64,000 nt of DNA from JBICIG01 sp043101605 (GCA_043101605.1 JBICIG010000106.1:39748-103747), one strand, 5' to 3'; shown: positions 27,131 through 35,549, counted from the stretch's first letter. Notes: generated from the sequence alone by a model not told the origin. Program-made: numbers and translations.

Positions 27131-28050
27131 GAGAGAGACGCTCCGTGTCCGGTCAGCGAGGGCGTCGCGTCGAGCGTTCCGCCGGCAGCCGGTGATCGGG
27201 TGGAAAGGGCAGCGAGATCGAACGGTCCGGGGTCGCGCGAGGCACGCCACGCACGATCTTCGAGAACCGCGGCGTGCAAGGTCGGGCGACGCCCGTCCAG
27301 ATCGGCGAGAGACGATCGGCCGCGGAGCGCCAGGGCGGTCGCCCAGGCGTCGGCTTCGAGGGCACTTGTCGCGACGATCACGGCGATGCGATCGCTCGTC
27401 ACGGGACCGCCGGTTTCGGGATCGATCAGGTGGCCGAGCCCGGCGGCGCCCGGCTGGCTGTTGGTCGCGGAGACCGCGAACGCGGCATCGCGGAGACGGA
27501 TCGTCAGGGGCGGGGTGTCGCCGACGCGGATGCGCCAAGCGTCCAGTTCGGGAGGCGAGCTGATCGCGAGCCCGGAACTGGTGCCGCCGTGGACGAGGGC
27601 CCGTGAGACATCGAGTTGCGCGAACTCCTCCCGGATGAGATCGAGTGCGTAGCCCTTGGCGACGCCGCCGAGGTCGAGCAGCACGCCCGGCTGGGCGAAC
27701 CGGATGGTGCCGCGGGCGCGGTCGAGTTCGTAGCGGGGCCCGGGGCCCGGGGGCGGGCCGCCGACCTTGGTGGCGCCCGTGGCGATGTCGAAGGCGCCGC
27801 GCGTCTCGAGACGCAGGCTCTCGCACTGTTCGAGTAGATCGAACAGTTCGGCGTCCACCGGGACCGGGCCCGCCGGCGCCTCGCGGTTGACGCGGCTGAG
27901 GTGGCTGCCGGACTCGAAGAAGCTCAGCCGCTGGTGCTGCTCGCGGAGGATGTCGAACGCCGCCTCGGCGATGGCGCGCGCACCCGGGACGTCGTCGAGG
28001 ATGACCTCGAAGCGTGTTCCCATGGCGTGGGTGGCGAAACGCTCGGGCAC
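27127..28050 (-). CDS. apbE: FAD:protein FMN transferase (ApbE family)
   Basis: Attaches FMN covalently to Thr or Ser in flavoprotein targets, using FAD and Mg2+. The 307-residue protein shows AMGTRFEVIL at the start, YELDRARGTIRFAQPGVLLDLGGVAKGYALD for FAD and metal binding, VHGGTSSG and TNSQPG then GHLIDPETG. No signal peptide or lipobox is evident from the GTG start at 28050, unlike many exported ApbE proteins; a longer in-frame start upstream is possible. It lies between two Tat-exported Gfo/Idh genes, so envelope electron transfer is likely. No FMN-acceptor domain is recognised in this window. Confidence 0.88.
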   Translation of the reverse strand: MPERFATHAMGTRFEVILDDVPGARAIAEAAFDILREQHQRLSFFESGSHLSRVNREAPAGPVPVDAELFDLLEQCESLRLETRGAFDIATGATKVGGPPPGPGPRYELDRARGTIRFAQPGVLLDLGGVAKGYALDLIREEFAQLDVSRALVHGGTSSGLAISSPPELDAWRIRVGDTPPLTIRLRDAAFAVSATNSQPGAAGLGHLIDPETGGPVTSDRIAVIVATSALEADAWATALALRGRSSLADLDGRRPTLHAAVLEDRAWRASRDPGPFDLAALSTRSPAAGGTLDATPSLTGHGASLS

Positions 28051-28100
28051 GGAGGACTCGTACGGGTGCGGATGGCTCCGGTTGCAGCGCCGGCGGGGGA

Positions 28101-29420
28101 TCAGACCCGCTCGACGGTCATGGTCCCGGGATTGAAGCGATACGCGTGCCCGTCCCACATCGAGCGGGTGGCGAGATCGACCATGACCATCACCTTGGTG
28201 CCGAGGTCCACGCCGCTGAGCGGGTGCTCGCGCGTGCGGATGGCGCGGAGCCAGTCGCGGCGATGGACATCCTGATCGTTGCCGATGTCCTCGACCTCGA
28301 CCGTCTCGGGCTCGACCTCGTCGGCGTAGATGCGTTCGGGGCGCATGACGCAGTTCCGCCCGCCGAGGTAGATACTGCCCTTGTGCCCGCGGATCATGGT
28401 TTCGAGGCCCTGTTCGTTGCAGGTCGAGCCGGCGATGATCATGGTGTGCTCGGACTCAAACTCCATGTTGATGTTGACCTGGTCGTGGTTCTCCATCGCC
28501 TTGTCGACATAATGCCCGCCCGAGGCGACCAGACGCGTCGGCCAGCCGGCGTCGAGAGCCATCATCAGGGGCGTGACCTGGTGCACGAGCAGGTCGCCGA
28601 TGATGCCGGTCGACCACTTGCGGTAGCGGCGCCAGCGGGCGTAGACATGCGGGTCCCACTCGATGAATCCGTTGGGCCCGCACCACGCCTTCCAGTCGAG
28701 GTTCTTGCCCGGTTCCCAGCGCTGGTCGATCGCGTAGTAGAGCCACTCGCCCTGCTTGGAGTTGCGGCAGTAACTGGTCTGGCTGAAGACGGGCTTGCCG
28801 ATGCGGCCGTCGGCGATCATCTGCCTCGCCGCCTTGTACCGCGGGAGCTGCATCATCTGCGTCCCGACCTGGAACATGCGGTCCGGGTGCGCGAGGACGA
28901 CCTTGCGGAGGGCCAGCGCATCCTCGATGTCGAGGGTCATCGGCTTCTCGCAGTAGACATCCTTGCCGGCGACGATCGCGTCGATCGCGTGCTGGGCGTG
29001 CCAGTGCTCGGGAGAGCCGATTACGACGCCGTGGATATCGTCACGCTTGAGCAACTCGCGGTAGTCGCGGTGCAGGGTGACCTTCTCCTTCTGGACGCCG
29101 TCACACTTCTGCTGGCCGTTCTCCATGCGGAGGTCGCAGACATCGGCCAGGGCAACGACCTCGACATTCTCGAGCCCCTGCTGGGCGAAGTTGACGAACG
29201 CGTGGATGTGCCCGGTGCCCATGCCGCCCGTGCCGATCACGCCCAGGCGGACGGTCTCGTTGCGGCGCGGGACGCGGACGACGCCCGTCTTGACGCGGGC
29301 GGGGATCTTCTTCTGACCGACGGCGACCGAGGCCCCGGCGATCACCGCCGCCGAAGCGGCCATGAACGAGCGGCGGGACTGGTTTCCGAACGGCATCGCG
29401 GCTTCTCGGTGGTCGGCCAT
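28101..29420 (-). CDS. Tat-exported Gfo/Idh/MocA oxidoreductase
   Basis: A 439-residue protein starting at ATG 29420 with GGAGGG seven bases upstream. The Tat signal is NQSRRSFMAASAAVIAGA at about residues 13-30. The mature enzyme shows RLGVIGTGGMGTGHIHAF, VIGSPEHWHAQHAIDAI, the catalytic-type CEKPMTLD and WYYAID-like LYYAIDQRWEPGKNLDW, followed by GIIGDLLVHQVTPLMMALDAGWP, all typical of the planctomycete secreted Gfo/Idh group. It heads a four-gene run with ApbE, a second Gfo/Idh and the haem-site membrane protein. Confidence 0.9.
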   Translation of the reverse strand: MADHREAAMPFGNQSRRSFMAASAAVIAGASVAVGQKKIPARVKTGVVRVPRRNETVRLGVIGTGGMGTGHIHAFVNFAQQGLENVEVVALADVCDLRMENGQQKCDGVQKEKVTLHRDYRELLKRDDIHGVVIGSPEHWHAQHAIDAIVAGKDVYCEKPMTLDIEDALALRKVVLAHPDRMFQVGTQMMQLPRYKAARQMIADGRIGKPVFSQTSYCRNSKQGEWLYYAIDQRWEPGKNLDWKAWCGPNGFIEWDPHVYARWRRYRKWSTGIIGDLLVHQVTPLMMALDAGWPTRLVASGGHYVDKAMENHDQVNINMEFESEHTMIIAGSTCNEQGLETMIRGHKGSIYLGGRNCVMRPERIYADEVEPETVEVEDIGNDQDVHRRDWLRAIRTREHPLSGVDLGTKVMVMVDLATRSMWDGHAYRFNPGTMTVERV

Positions 29421-29625
29421 CAGGCGCCCTCCATGTGACTCAAGGCTCAGGGGCGACGGCGCTTCCGTCGCGCGGCCGAGCAGCGTACCGCGCCCGCGCG
29501 TCCACGGGCAAGGGCGGGCTCGGGCGGCCACAGAACCGGGACAATCCCGACTCTTGTGTCTGGTGGTTCAGCGATTGCGACGCGGAAATTGGAGATCCGC
29601 CCTCAACCGCGAGGGACGGGTGTCG

Positions 29626-29640
29626 TATACTCCAACGAGA
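29626..29640 (+). promoter_or_regulatory. TATACT -10 box next to a start codon (possible leaderless transcript)
   Basis: TATACT at 29626-29631 ends eight bases before the A of the ATG at 29640, so transcription would begin at or next to the start codon. No ribosome binding site is visible before this ATG, consistent with a leaderless mRNA. The -35 region is weak. Confidence 0.35.
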
Positions 29641-30056
29641 TGGTCCGTTCGTGGAAGCTCATCCTGAGCCTGACGGCGATCCTGCTCCTGCAGGGCGTGG
29701 GCAAGTTCCTGCACCTGCAGCACGATCACGCCGACCACGGCTCGGTCGCCTTGGCGGCTGCATCGGCTGACGCTCCGTCCGATCGTTGCAGCGGTTTCCA
29801 CGATGACACCGGCGACGCGGATCCCTCGGAGCGAGGCTCCGAACGCTCCCCGACGCACCCCGAAGAGCCCGGCAAGCCGCATGATTGCGACCTCTGCCAG
29901 ATGCTCGGCTCGGCCCGCGCCGATCTGGTGGCGCTCGAGCGACCGGCGGTCGAGGCTCCCGAAGCCGTGGTCCAGCCCGTCTTCGAGCCGGCTTCTCGGA
30001 CCTGCGTCGGAGCGCTTCCGCTCCCGCGGTCGTCTCGCGGCCCCCCGCACGCGTGA
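29640..30056 (+). CDS. Small His/Cys-rich exported or membrane-anchored protein
   Basis: A 138-residue protein I do not recognise with confidence. A hydrophobic N-terminal helix (about residues 5-25) leads into a histidine-rich stretch (LHLQHDHADHGS), an acidic and Ser-rich linker, then HDCDLCQML. The layout recalls DUF2946-type small proteins, which have a signal segment, His clusters and a CxxC near the C-terminal half and are linked with metal handling. It stands upstream of the prepilin-like gene and two exported paralogues. The start 29640 is chosen over a longer frame because the membrane helix begins there and a -10 box lies just upstream. Confidence 0.6.
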   Translation: MVRSWKLILSLTAILLLQGVGKFLHLQHDHADHGSVALAAASADAPSDRCSGFHDDTGDADPSERGSERSPTHPEEPGKPHDCDLCQMLGSARADLVALERPAVEAPEAVVQPVFEPASRTCVGALPLPRSSRGPPHA

Positions 30057-30228
30057 ATCTCGCCGAGCGTCCGCTCTGACGCCGGCTGTTGCTGCGCGCT
30101 CATGCCTCTCGGCGAAGGGCGTGCGCCACCGCTCCCTCTGAAACCCATTCCCTGGACCGACTGCGGCGGCGCGGGATGACCCGCTCCCGGCCGGAGGTCC
30201 TTTCCCCGACCTGACCGGGAGGTGCCCG

Positions 30229-31044
30229 ATGCGGCGTGGATTTACGCTCATCGAACTGCTCGTCGTCATCGCGATCATCGCGATCCTCATCGCGATCCTG
30301 CTCCCGACGCTCGCGTCGGCCCGGGACGCGGCACGCACGCTCGCGTGCCTGGCGAATGTGCGGACGCTCGAGATCGCCCACACCAGCTACCACGACGAGA
30401 ACGATGGCTTCTTCGTCGATGCGGGGATCGATCACGGCGGGGTCGGTGATGCGACCAAGTCGTGGCCGTTCGTGCTGTCCGAGTTGTCCGGTCAGCAGAT
30501 CGCGCTGCGCTCCCCGGTCGATCGCTCGCCGCGGTGGCCCATCGACCAGGGCGGACAGGACACGGGCTTTGCGCTGGGCACCTACCTGGCGCTCAAGACC
30601 GACGGCGACCCCAGCAACGACCCGCCCGAGACGCGGCTGGCCCGCTGGACGAGCTACGGGCTCAACAACTTTCTGACGCGGTCGAAGGCGCCCGACTCCT
30701 CGATCTATCGCCTCGACCGCCCGCGGTACGACGCGATCCAGTACATCCAGTTTCCCTCGGCGACGGTGCACTTCCTGCAAATGACCCAGGGGCTCGACGA
30801 CGCCTCGAACAGCTTCGCCGTCGCGGATCACATCCATGTCGAGGACTGGGCCAAGGGCCGCGATCGCGATCCCGCCGGCATCGCCGCGACCCAGGTCGAC
30901 ACCAACGCCCACGGGGGGAAGCCGGGCAGCCGCGCGGCGCGCGCCAACTACGGCTTCCTCGACGGGCACGCCGAGACGCTGCGTTTCGAGCAGGTGTACG
31001 AGACCTGGCAGGCAAACCAGATGAACCCGGATGTGGCCAACTGA
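30229..31044 (+). CDS. Type II secretion/pilin-like protein with N-terminal methylation domain
   Basis: A 271-residue protein with the class III signal RRGFTLIELLVVIAIIAILIAILLPTL: cleavage after Gly4 and methylation of the new N-terminal Phe, with Glu5 of the mature form present. The rest has the planctomycete pattern of cysteine-poor globular domain, FLDGHAETLRF near the end resembling the DUF1559/H-X9-DG proteins of this phylum. Such proteins are very numerous in planctomycetes and their roles are mostly unknown. GGGAGGTG precedes the ATG. It is 48 bases ahead of the dockerin-tailed gene. Confidence 0.88.
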   Translation: MRRGFTLIELLVVIAIIAILIAILLPTLASARDAARTLACLANVRTLEIAHTSYHDENDGFFVDAGIDHGGVGDATKSWPFVLSELSGQQIALRSPVDRSPRWPIDQGGQDTGFALGTYLALKTDGDPSNDPPETRLARWTSYGLNNFLTRSKAPDSSIYRLDRPRYDAIQYIQFPSATVHFLQMTQGLDDASNSFAVADHIHVEDWAKGRDRDPAGIAATQVDTNAHGGKPGSRAARANYGFLDGHAETLRFEQVYETWQANQMNPDVAN

Positions 31045-31092
31045 GCCGCCCGGGGTGAACCCTCAGAGAACCGACTCCACAGGAGATCAGAC

Positions 31093-31995
31093 ATGAACAG
31101 AGACACCAGTTATGGATCGAGGCTTCGCTGGCTGGCCGGGATGGCGGTGGCCGCGTTCGCGCCTGCGGCCCTCGCCCAGGTTCATTCGGGCGACATCATC
31201 CTGGGCGAGCAGGACGGGCGCATCGTCGTCGGGGCCGTACAGGGCAGCGGATCGATCGACTGGGAGCAGCGGGTCTTCGGCGCCGAGTTCGACATCGGCG
31301 GCGATTTCACCACCAATCCCGGCTTCGATACACCCGACGGCACCTTTCCCGCCGGCCTGCGCATCGGCTTCAACATCCGCAAGGCCCTGCGCGTCTGGAC
31401 GCCCGGCACGGTCGACCCGGCTCAGGGCCACTTCGATACGATCCCCGTCGAGCAGATCGAGATCGACCTGTTCCCGGTCTTTGGGCCCGTTGTGACGCCG
31501 CTGACCGATCAGATCGTGCCCGGATTCTCGCTGCCGGTGAACGCTGGCGGCGAGTTCCACCATCACTACGGCTTCTTCCTGACGCCGCCGGCCGGCGAGG
31601 GCGTGTACCTGCTCGAGTTGGAGAAGTGGTCGGACAACGCCGCGTACGGAACGAGTGAGCCGTTTTGGATGGTCTTCAACCAGAACGCCCCGGGGACGCA
31701 GTTCGCTGATGCCATCGCGTACGCCCGGGAGGTCATTGCCGGCGGGGGCGGGTGCGCCGCCGACCTGACCGGGTCGAGCGACCCCAACGACGCGAGCTTC
31801 GGCGTGCCCGACGGCGATGCCGACGGCGATGACTTCTTCTTCTACCTCGATTCGTTCAGCATCGGGCAGCTCGGTGTGTGCGACCTGACCGGTTCGAGCG
31901 ATCCGAACGATGCGACGTTCGGTGCTCCGGACGGGGATTGCGACGGTGACGATTTCTTCTTCTATCTGGATCTGTTCCAGCAGGGCTGCTCGTGA
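31093..31995 (+). CDS. Exported all3515-like protein with C-terminal paired dockerin-like modules
   Basis: A 300-residue protein. A Sec signal peptide ends near ALAQ (residue 30). The main domain runs from VHSGDIILGEQDGRIVVG through FGAEFD and a GEFHHHYGFFL histidine cluster to SEPFWMVFNQN. This pattern resembles exported proteins such as the Zur-repressed all3515 family. Residues about 225-300 hold two copies of CxxDLTGSSDPND with the EF-hand-like loop DGDxDGDDFFFYLD, like Phycisphaerae 'GC-type dockerin' tails. The downstream neighbour is a paralogue of the main domain with a PEP-CTERM-like tail instead. Ca2+ binding by the loops is inferred from the Asp spacing. Confidence 0.82.
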   Translation: MNRDTSYGSRLRWLAGMAVAAFAPAALAQVHSGDIILGEQDGRIVVGAVQGSGSIDWEQRVFGAEFDIGGDFTTNPGFDTPDGTFPAGLRIGFNIRKALRVWTPGTVDPAQGHFDTIPVEQIEIDLFPVFGPVVTPLTDQIVPGFSLPVNAGGEFHHHYGFFLTPPAGEGVYLLELEKWSDNAAYGTSEPFWMVFNQNAPGTQFADAIAYAREVIAGGGGCAADLTGSSDPNDASFGVPDGDADGDDFFFYLDSFSIGQLGVCDLTGSSDPNDATFGAPDGDCDGDDFFFYLDLFQQGCS

Positions 31996-32034
31996 GCGGC
32001 CTGAGTCAGTGAGTGTTGAGTGTTTCGTGGGCCA

Positions 32035-32055
32035 GCCGGCATACGTTGTGCCGGC
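32035..32055. repeat. Inverted repeat upstream of the PEP-CTERM-tailed paralogue
   Basis: GCCGGCA (32035-32041) and TGCCGGC (32049-32055) are exact inverted arms around seven bases, ending 21 bases before the ATG at 32077. It could be an operator for a dimeric regulator or a weak terminator of the preceding gene. Confidence 0.4.
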
Positions 32056-32076
32056 GCATTGGAGAAACGGAGAGTT

Positions 32077-32757
32077 ATGATGAAGAGCAAGAGTGTTTTG
32101 AGTGTGCTGCTCGTGGCGGTCGCCGGTTCGGCGGCGTACGCGGACGGGGATGGGGACATCGCCATCGGCAACTGGGGCGGTGTCATCGTGACCGGCATCG
32201 GTTCGGACGCGCCGGGGGCTCCCCCGCCCGTCTTCCCCGAGCGGGTCTTCGGCGCGGAGCTGATCGACTTCGATGGATTGGGCACGATCGCGATCGACGA
32301 GCCGGGCTTCCTCGGCCCGTTCGGCGACGGCTTCGATGTCGGCCAGCAGTTGTTCATGGCGAATGTCGCCGCCGCCCGCGTCTGGGACGGTTCCACCTTC
32401 GTCGCGACCGATCACACGATCGAGTCGTCCTACCTCAGCGCGACGGTGTCCACCGCCGACACGACGCCGCTGCTGATCGTCAATGATGCGTCGCAGGACT
32501 TCGACGACCACGCGATCAATGTGCTCCTGGGGGCCGGTGGCACGGCTCCCAGCGCCGGGATCTACCTGCAGGAGATCGAGATCAGCGGTCCGGGTCTGAC
32601 GACCTCCGAGACCGTCTTCATCGTTTACAACTACGGCTTCGATGACGCGATCCACGACGCCGCGATCGAGTATGTCGAAGATGTGCTCGTGCCCGCCCCG
32701 GGCTCGCTCGCGCTGCTCGGCATGACCGGTCTGATCGCGACGCGTCGCCGCCGCTGA
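32077..32757 (+). CDS. Exported all3515-like paralogue with PEP-CTERM-like tail
   Basis: A 226-residue protein starting MMKSKSVLSVLLVAVAGSAAYA (Sec signal). Its main domain aligns by eye along its length with the upstream gene: GDIAIGNWGGVIVTG, RVFGAEL, a DEPGF segment, ARVW, DDHAINVLL, GIYLQEIEIS and SETVFIVYN. The C-terminus is different: a short VPAPGSLALLG motif, a hydrophobic stretch and RRRR, as in PEP-CTERM sorting tails processed by exosortase. The HHH cluster of the paralogue is reduced to one His (DDHAIN), so any metal binding may differ. A double ATG at 32077/32080 leaves the exact start open. Confidence 0.82.
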   Translation: MMKSKSVLSVLLVAVAGSAAYADGDGDIAIGNWGGVIVTGIGSDAPGAPPPVFPERVFGAELIDFDGLGTIAIDEPGFLGPFGDGFDVGQQLFMANVAAARVWDGSTFVATDHTIESSYLSATVSTADTTPLLIVNDASQDFDDHAINVLLGAGGTAPSAGIYLQEIEISGPGLTTSETVFIVYNYGFDDAIHDAAIEYVEDVLVPAPGSLALLGMTGLIATRRRR

Positions 32758-32790
32758 TCGGGCGGGAGCAACCGAAAACTCCGCACGGAC

Positions 32791-32820
32791 GGCCCCGGGA
32801 ACGATGGTTCCCGGGGTCTT
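32791..32820 (+). terminator. Strong hairpin terminator after the PEP-CTERM gene
   Basis: A stem of ten exact pairs, CCCCGGGAAC (32793-32802) with GTTCCCGGGG (32807-32816), closed by the loop GATG and extended by two more pairs. TCTTCCTC follows on the + strand. It separates the exported-protein gene from convergent ppc. Confidence 0.65.
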
Positions 32821-32853
32821 CCTCATTCAAGGACCGACGCCGAAGAGCGGGGC

Positions 32854-35505
32854 TCAGCCGGTGCTCTGCATCGCGGCCGCGAGCGCGTTGACGCTCAAAA
32901 GGACGATCCGCTTGAGGCTCTCCCGCTCGGCTTCGTCGGCCTGCCTGAACCGCCCGAGCAACTCGACCTGCAGCGCGTGGATCACATCGGTGTTGGGGTT
33001 CCGCTCCGCGATGGACTGCTGTATGACGGGGTTGTTGTCGAGCAGCCGTACCTGGCCCGTGACCGCCAGCACTGCGCGCTCGGCGAGGGCAAACTCCCGC
33101 GCCAGCCGCTGGTGCATCGACCGCTGGCCGGGATCGGAGTACCACGACGCGGTGTCGATCTTGGCGCGGGCCATCTCCTGCTGGGCGTTGTCGATGAACG
33201 CGCGGAACATGCCTCCTCGGCGGTAGGCGCGCCGGCAGCGATCCAGTTGCTCATCATCGCTGACCACCAGCTCCGCGAACGCCGTTCCGATCCCGAACCA
33301 GCCCGGCGCGTTGTACCGCATCTGCGTCCAGGCGAAGACCCAGGGGATCGCCCGCAGGTTCTCGAACGCGAGCGAACCGCCGCCGCGCGAGACCGGGCGC
33401 GACGCGATGGGCAGTTCCCCGATGTGCTTGACCGGCGAGCGATCGAGGAACCAGGGCCAGAAGTCCGGGTCGTCGATCAGCGTCCGATACACCTCCCGCG
33501 AGCGACCGGCCAGGTCATCCATCAGCCGATCGAACTCGGGCTCGGGTGCCTCCTGCTCGGTCCGTCCCGTCGATGCGACGAGCATGGCACCGACCATCTG
33601 CTCGAGGTGCCGGTGGGCCAGCGCCGGCAGCGAGTAACGGAACGAGATCACCTCGCCCTGCTCGGTGAAGCGGATCCGTCCGTTTCGGCTCAGGGCCGGG
33701 CTGGACAGAATCGCGCGATGCGCCCGCCCCCCGCCGCGTGCGACCGTTCCGCCTCGACCGTGGAAGAAGCGGAAGTCCACGCCGGCGTCCCGGCAGGCGC
33801 GCGCAAGCTCGTCCTGAGCGCGGTAGAGCTTCCAGTTCGCCGCCCAGTACCCGCCGTCCTTGTTGCTGTCGGAGTAGCCGAGCATGATCTCCTGGAACCG
33901 TCCGCGGGCCCCAAGCTGCAGCGCGTAGATCGGGTCCTCAAAGAGCTCGTTCATCACCCGTTCCGAGCCGTCGAGGTCGTCGACCGTCTCGAACAGCGGC
34001 ACGACATCAATGGGGCAGCGGACGCCCTCGCCCGTCCGCACCCAAAGCCCCGTCTCACGCAGCAACACCAGCACTTCGAGCAGGTCGCTCGCCGCGTGCG
34101 ACATGCTGATGACATAGCTGCCGATCGAGTCGGGTTCCCGCTCGATCGCCTCGCGCACCACGCCGAGCGTGTCGAGAAGCTCCCGGGTCTGTTCGGAGAC
34201 CTCGACGCCAAACGGCAGGAGGGGACGGGGCGAGGCGAGTTCCCTGTGCAGAATCTCCAGCCGCCCACGCTCGCCGAGATCGGCGTATCCGTTCACCACT
34301 CCCGCGATCGAGAGCATCTCGGCGACTGCTTCCTCGTGGCGGGTGCTGTGCTGGCGGATGTCGACCGCCGCGAGGTGGAAGCCAAAGACCTCGGCGCGCA
34401 CGATCGCGTCGCGGATCCGCCCGGCGTCGGCTACCTCCGCGAGCCCGGCATGGCGGAGGGCGTCGCGAATCTCGCGCAGGTCGCCCGCGAAGTCCGCCGC
34501 CCGATAGCCCGGCGTGCCGAGCTTCCAACGGAGCTGACGGAGCCGGAGCCGTATCGGCTCGTGCGTCAGGTGAGCCTGCTCGCCGGGATCGATCTCGCAT
34601 CGCTCGCGGTCGCGTTCGATTGCATTGAGGATCGCCGGGTCGATCGGCACACGCCTGTCCGAGATGCTCAGATCCCGGTAGAGCTCGTCGAGCGTCTCGG
34701 TGTGCCGGGCGATCGCCCGCGATCGCATCTCCTCCAGCGTGCGCCGGGTTTGCTCGGCGGTGACACGCGGGTTGCCGTCGCGGTCGCCCCCGATCCAGGA
34801 TCGATACCGCAGGAACACGGGCAACGCGCCGCTTTCTCCGAACCGCTCCGCGATCGCCGCTTCGAGCTCCCGGAACAGCGACGGCACCGCTTCCCAGATG
34901 GTGCCGGCAAGGTAGTGCAGCCCGTTGCGGACCTCGTCCATCACCTCCAGCCGGCGCGACCGCACCTCGTCGGTGACGCTCAGCAGCGCCAGTGTCTGCC
35001 TCGCGTCGCGCTCGGCTGCGGCGAGCTCCGCCGGCGTCGGATCATCCCGGCCCACTTGGCCGAGCAGCCGCGCGATCCGTCCTTGCTTCTGCAGGATGCT
35101 CCGACGACGAGACTCGGTTGGGTGGGCCGTCAGCGTCGGACGGATATCGAGTCGGGTGATCGACGCCCGGAGGCGATCGCGATCGCACCCGCGCTCGGCG
35201 ATCTGGCGGACCGCGTCGGCGAGCGACTCCGATCGCGGAGCGTCCCGGGTGGCAGCCCGTTCCCGCTCTCGGTTCACGCGGGCGATGTGGACCTGCTCGG
35301 CCTTGTTGCGCAGGTGGAACCAGATCGTCAGGTGCTTGAGCGCGGCCTGGATCGACGCCGACTCCAGGTCCGACAGATCGGGCGGCGCGTCGCCCCGGGC
35401 GATCGCCTCGCGGATCCGCTCGATGATCCGTCGGCACGACTCGGTCTCGGTCTCGCCGAGCCTCGCTCCGAGCCACTCCAAGTCCCGCTGCAGGGCGCTG
35501 TGCAT
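32854..35505 (-). CDS. ppc: Phosphoenolpyruvate carboxylase
   Basis: Carboxylates phosphoenolpyruvate to oxaloacetate to refill the TCA cycle. The 883-residue protein has the bacterial PEPC length. The catalytic His128 lies in LTAHPTES. Further motifs are SWIGGDRDGNPRVT, MLGYSDSNKDGGY, the glycine loop FFHGRGGTVARGGG and near the C-terminus LRAIPWVFAWTQMRYNAPGWFG. The end MQSTG replaces the usual QNTG, a conservative change at the C-terminus that normally contributes to the active site. ATG 35505 is preferred; a longer frame would overlap the antiporter gene. Confidence 0.96.
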   Translation of the reverse strand: MHSALQRDLEWLGARLGETETESCRRIIERIREAIARGDAPPDLSDLESASIQAALKHLTIWFHLRNKAEQVHIARVNRERERAATRDAPRSESLADAVRQIAERGCDRDRLRASITRLDIRPTLTAHPTESRRRSILQKQGRIARLLGQVGRDDPTPAELAAAERDARQTLALLSVTDEVRSRRLEVMDEVRNGLHYLAGTIWEAVPSLFRELEAAIAERFGESGALPVFLRYRSWIGGDRDGNPRVTAEQTRRTLEEMRSRAIARHTETLDELYRDLSISDRRVPIDPAILNAIERDRERCEIDPGEQAHLTHEPIRLRLRQLRWKLGTPGYRAADFAGDLREIRDALRHAGLAEVADAGRIRDAIVRAEVFGFHLAAVDIRQHSTRHEEAVAEMLSIAGVVNGYADLGERGRLEILHRELASPRPLLPFGVEVSEQTRELLDTLGVVREAIEREPDSIGSYVISMSHAASDLLEVLVLLRETGLWVRTGEGVRCPIDVVPLFETVDDLDGSERVMNELFEDPIYALQLGARGRFQEIMLGYSDSNKDGGYWAANWKLYRAQDELARACRDAGVDFRFFHGRGGTVARGGGRAHRAILSSPALSRNGRIRFTEQGEVISFRYSLPALAHRHLEQMVGAMLVASTGRTEQEAPEPEFDRLMDDLAGRSREVYRTLIDDPDFWPWFLDRSPVKHIGELPIASRPVSRGGGSLAFENLRAIPWVFAWTQMRYNAPGWFGIGTAFAELVVSDDEQLDRCRRAYRRGGMFRAFIDNAQQEMARAKIDTASWYSDPGQRSMHQRLAREFALAERAVLAVTGQVRLLDNNPVIQQSIAERNPNTDVIHALQVELLGRFRQADEAERESLKRIVLLSVNALAAAMQSTG

Positions 35506-35549
35506 GTCGGAACGGTAGCGGCCGAGCGGTGATGATGACGGGGCGGCTG

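Noticed and set aside
32977..35532. 851-codon frame on +
   Set aside because: Antisense shadow of ppc, which carries HPTES and FHGRGGTVARGGG.
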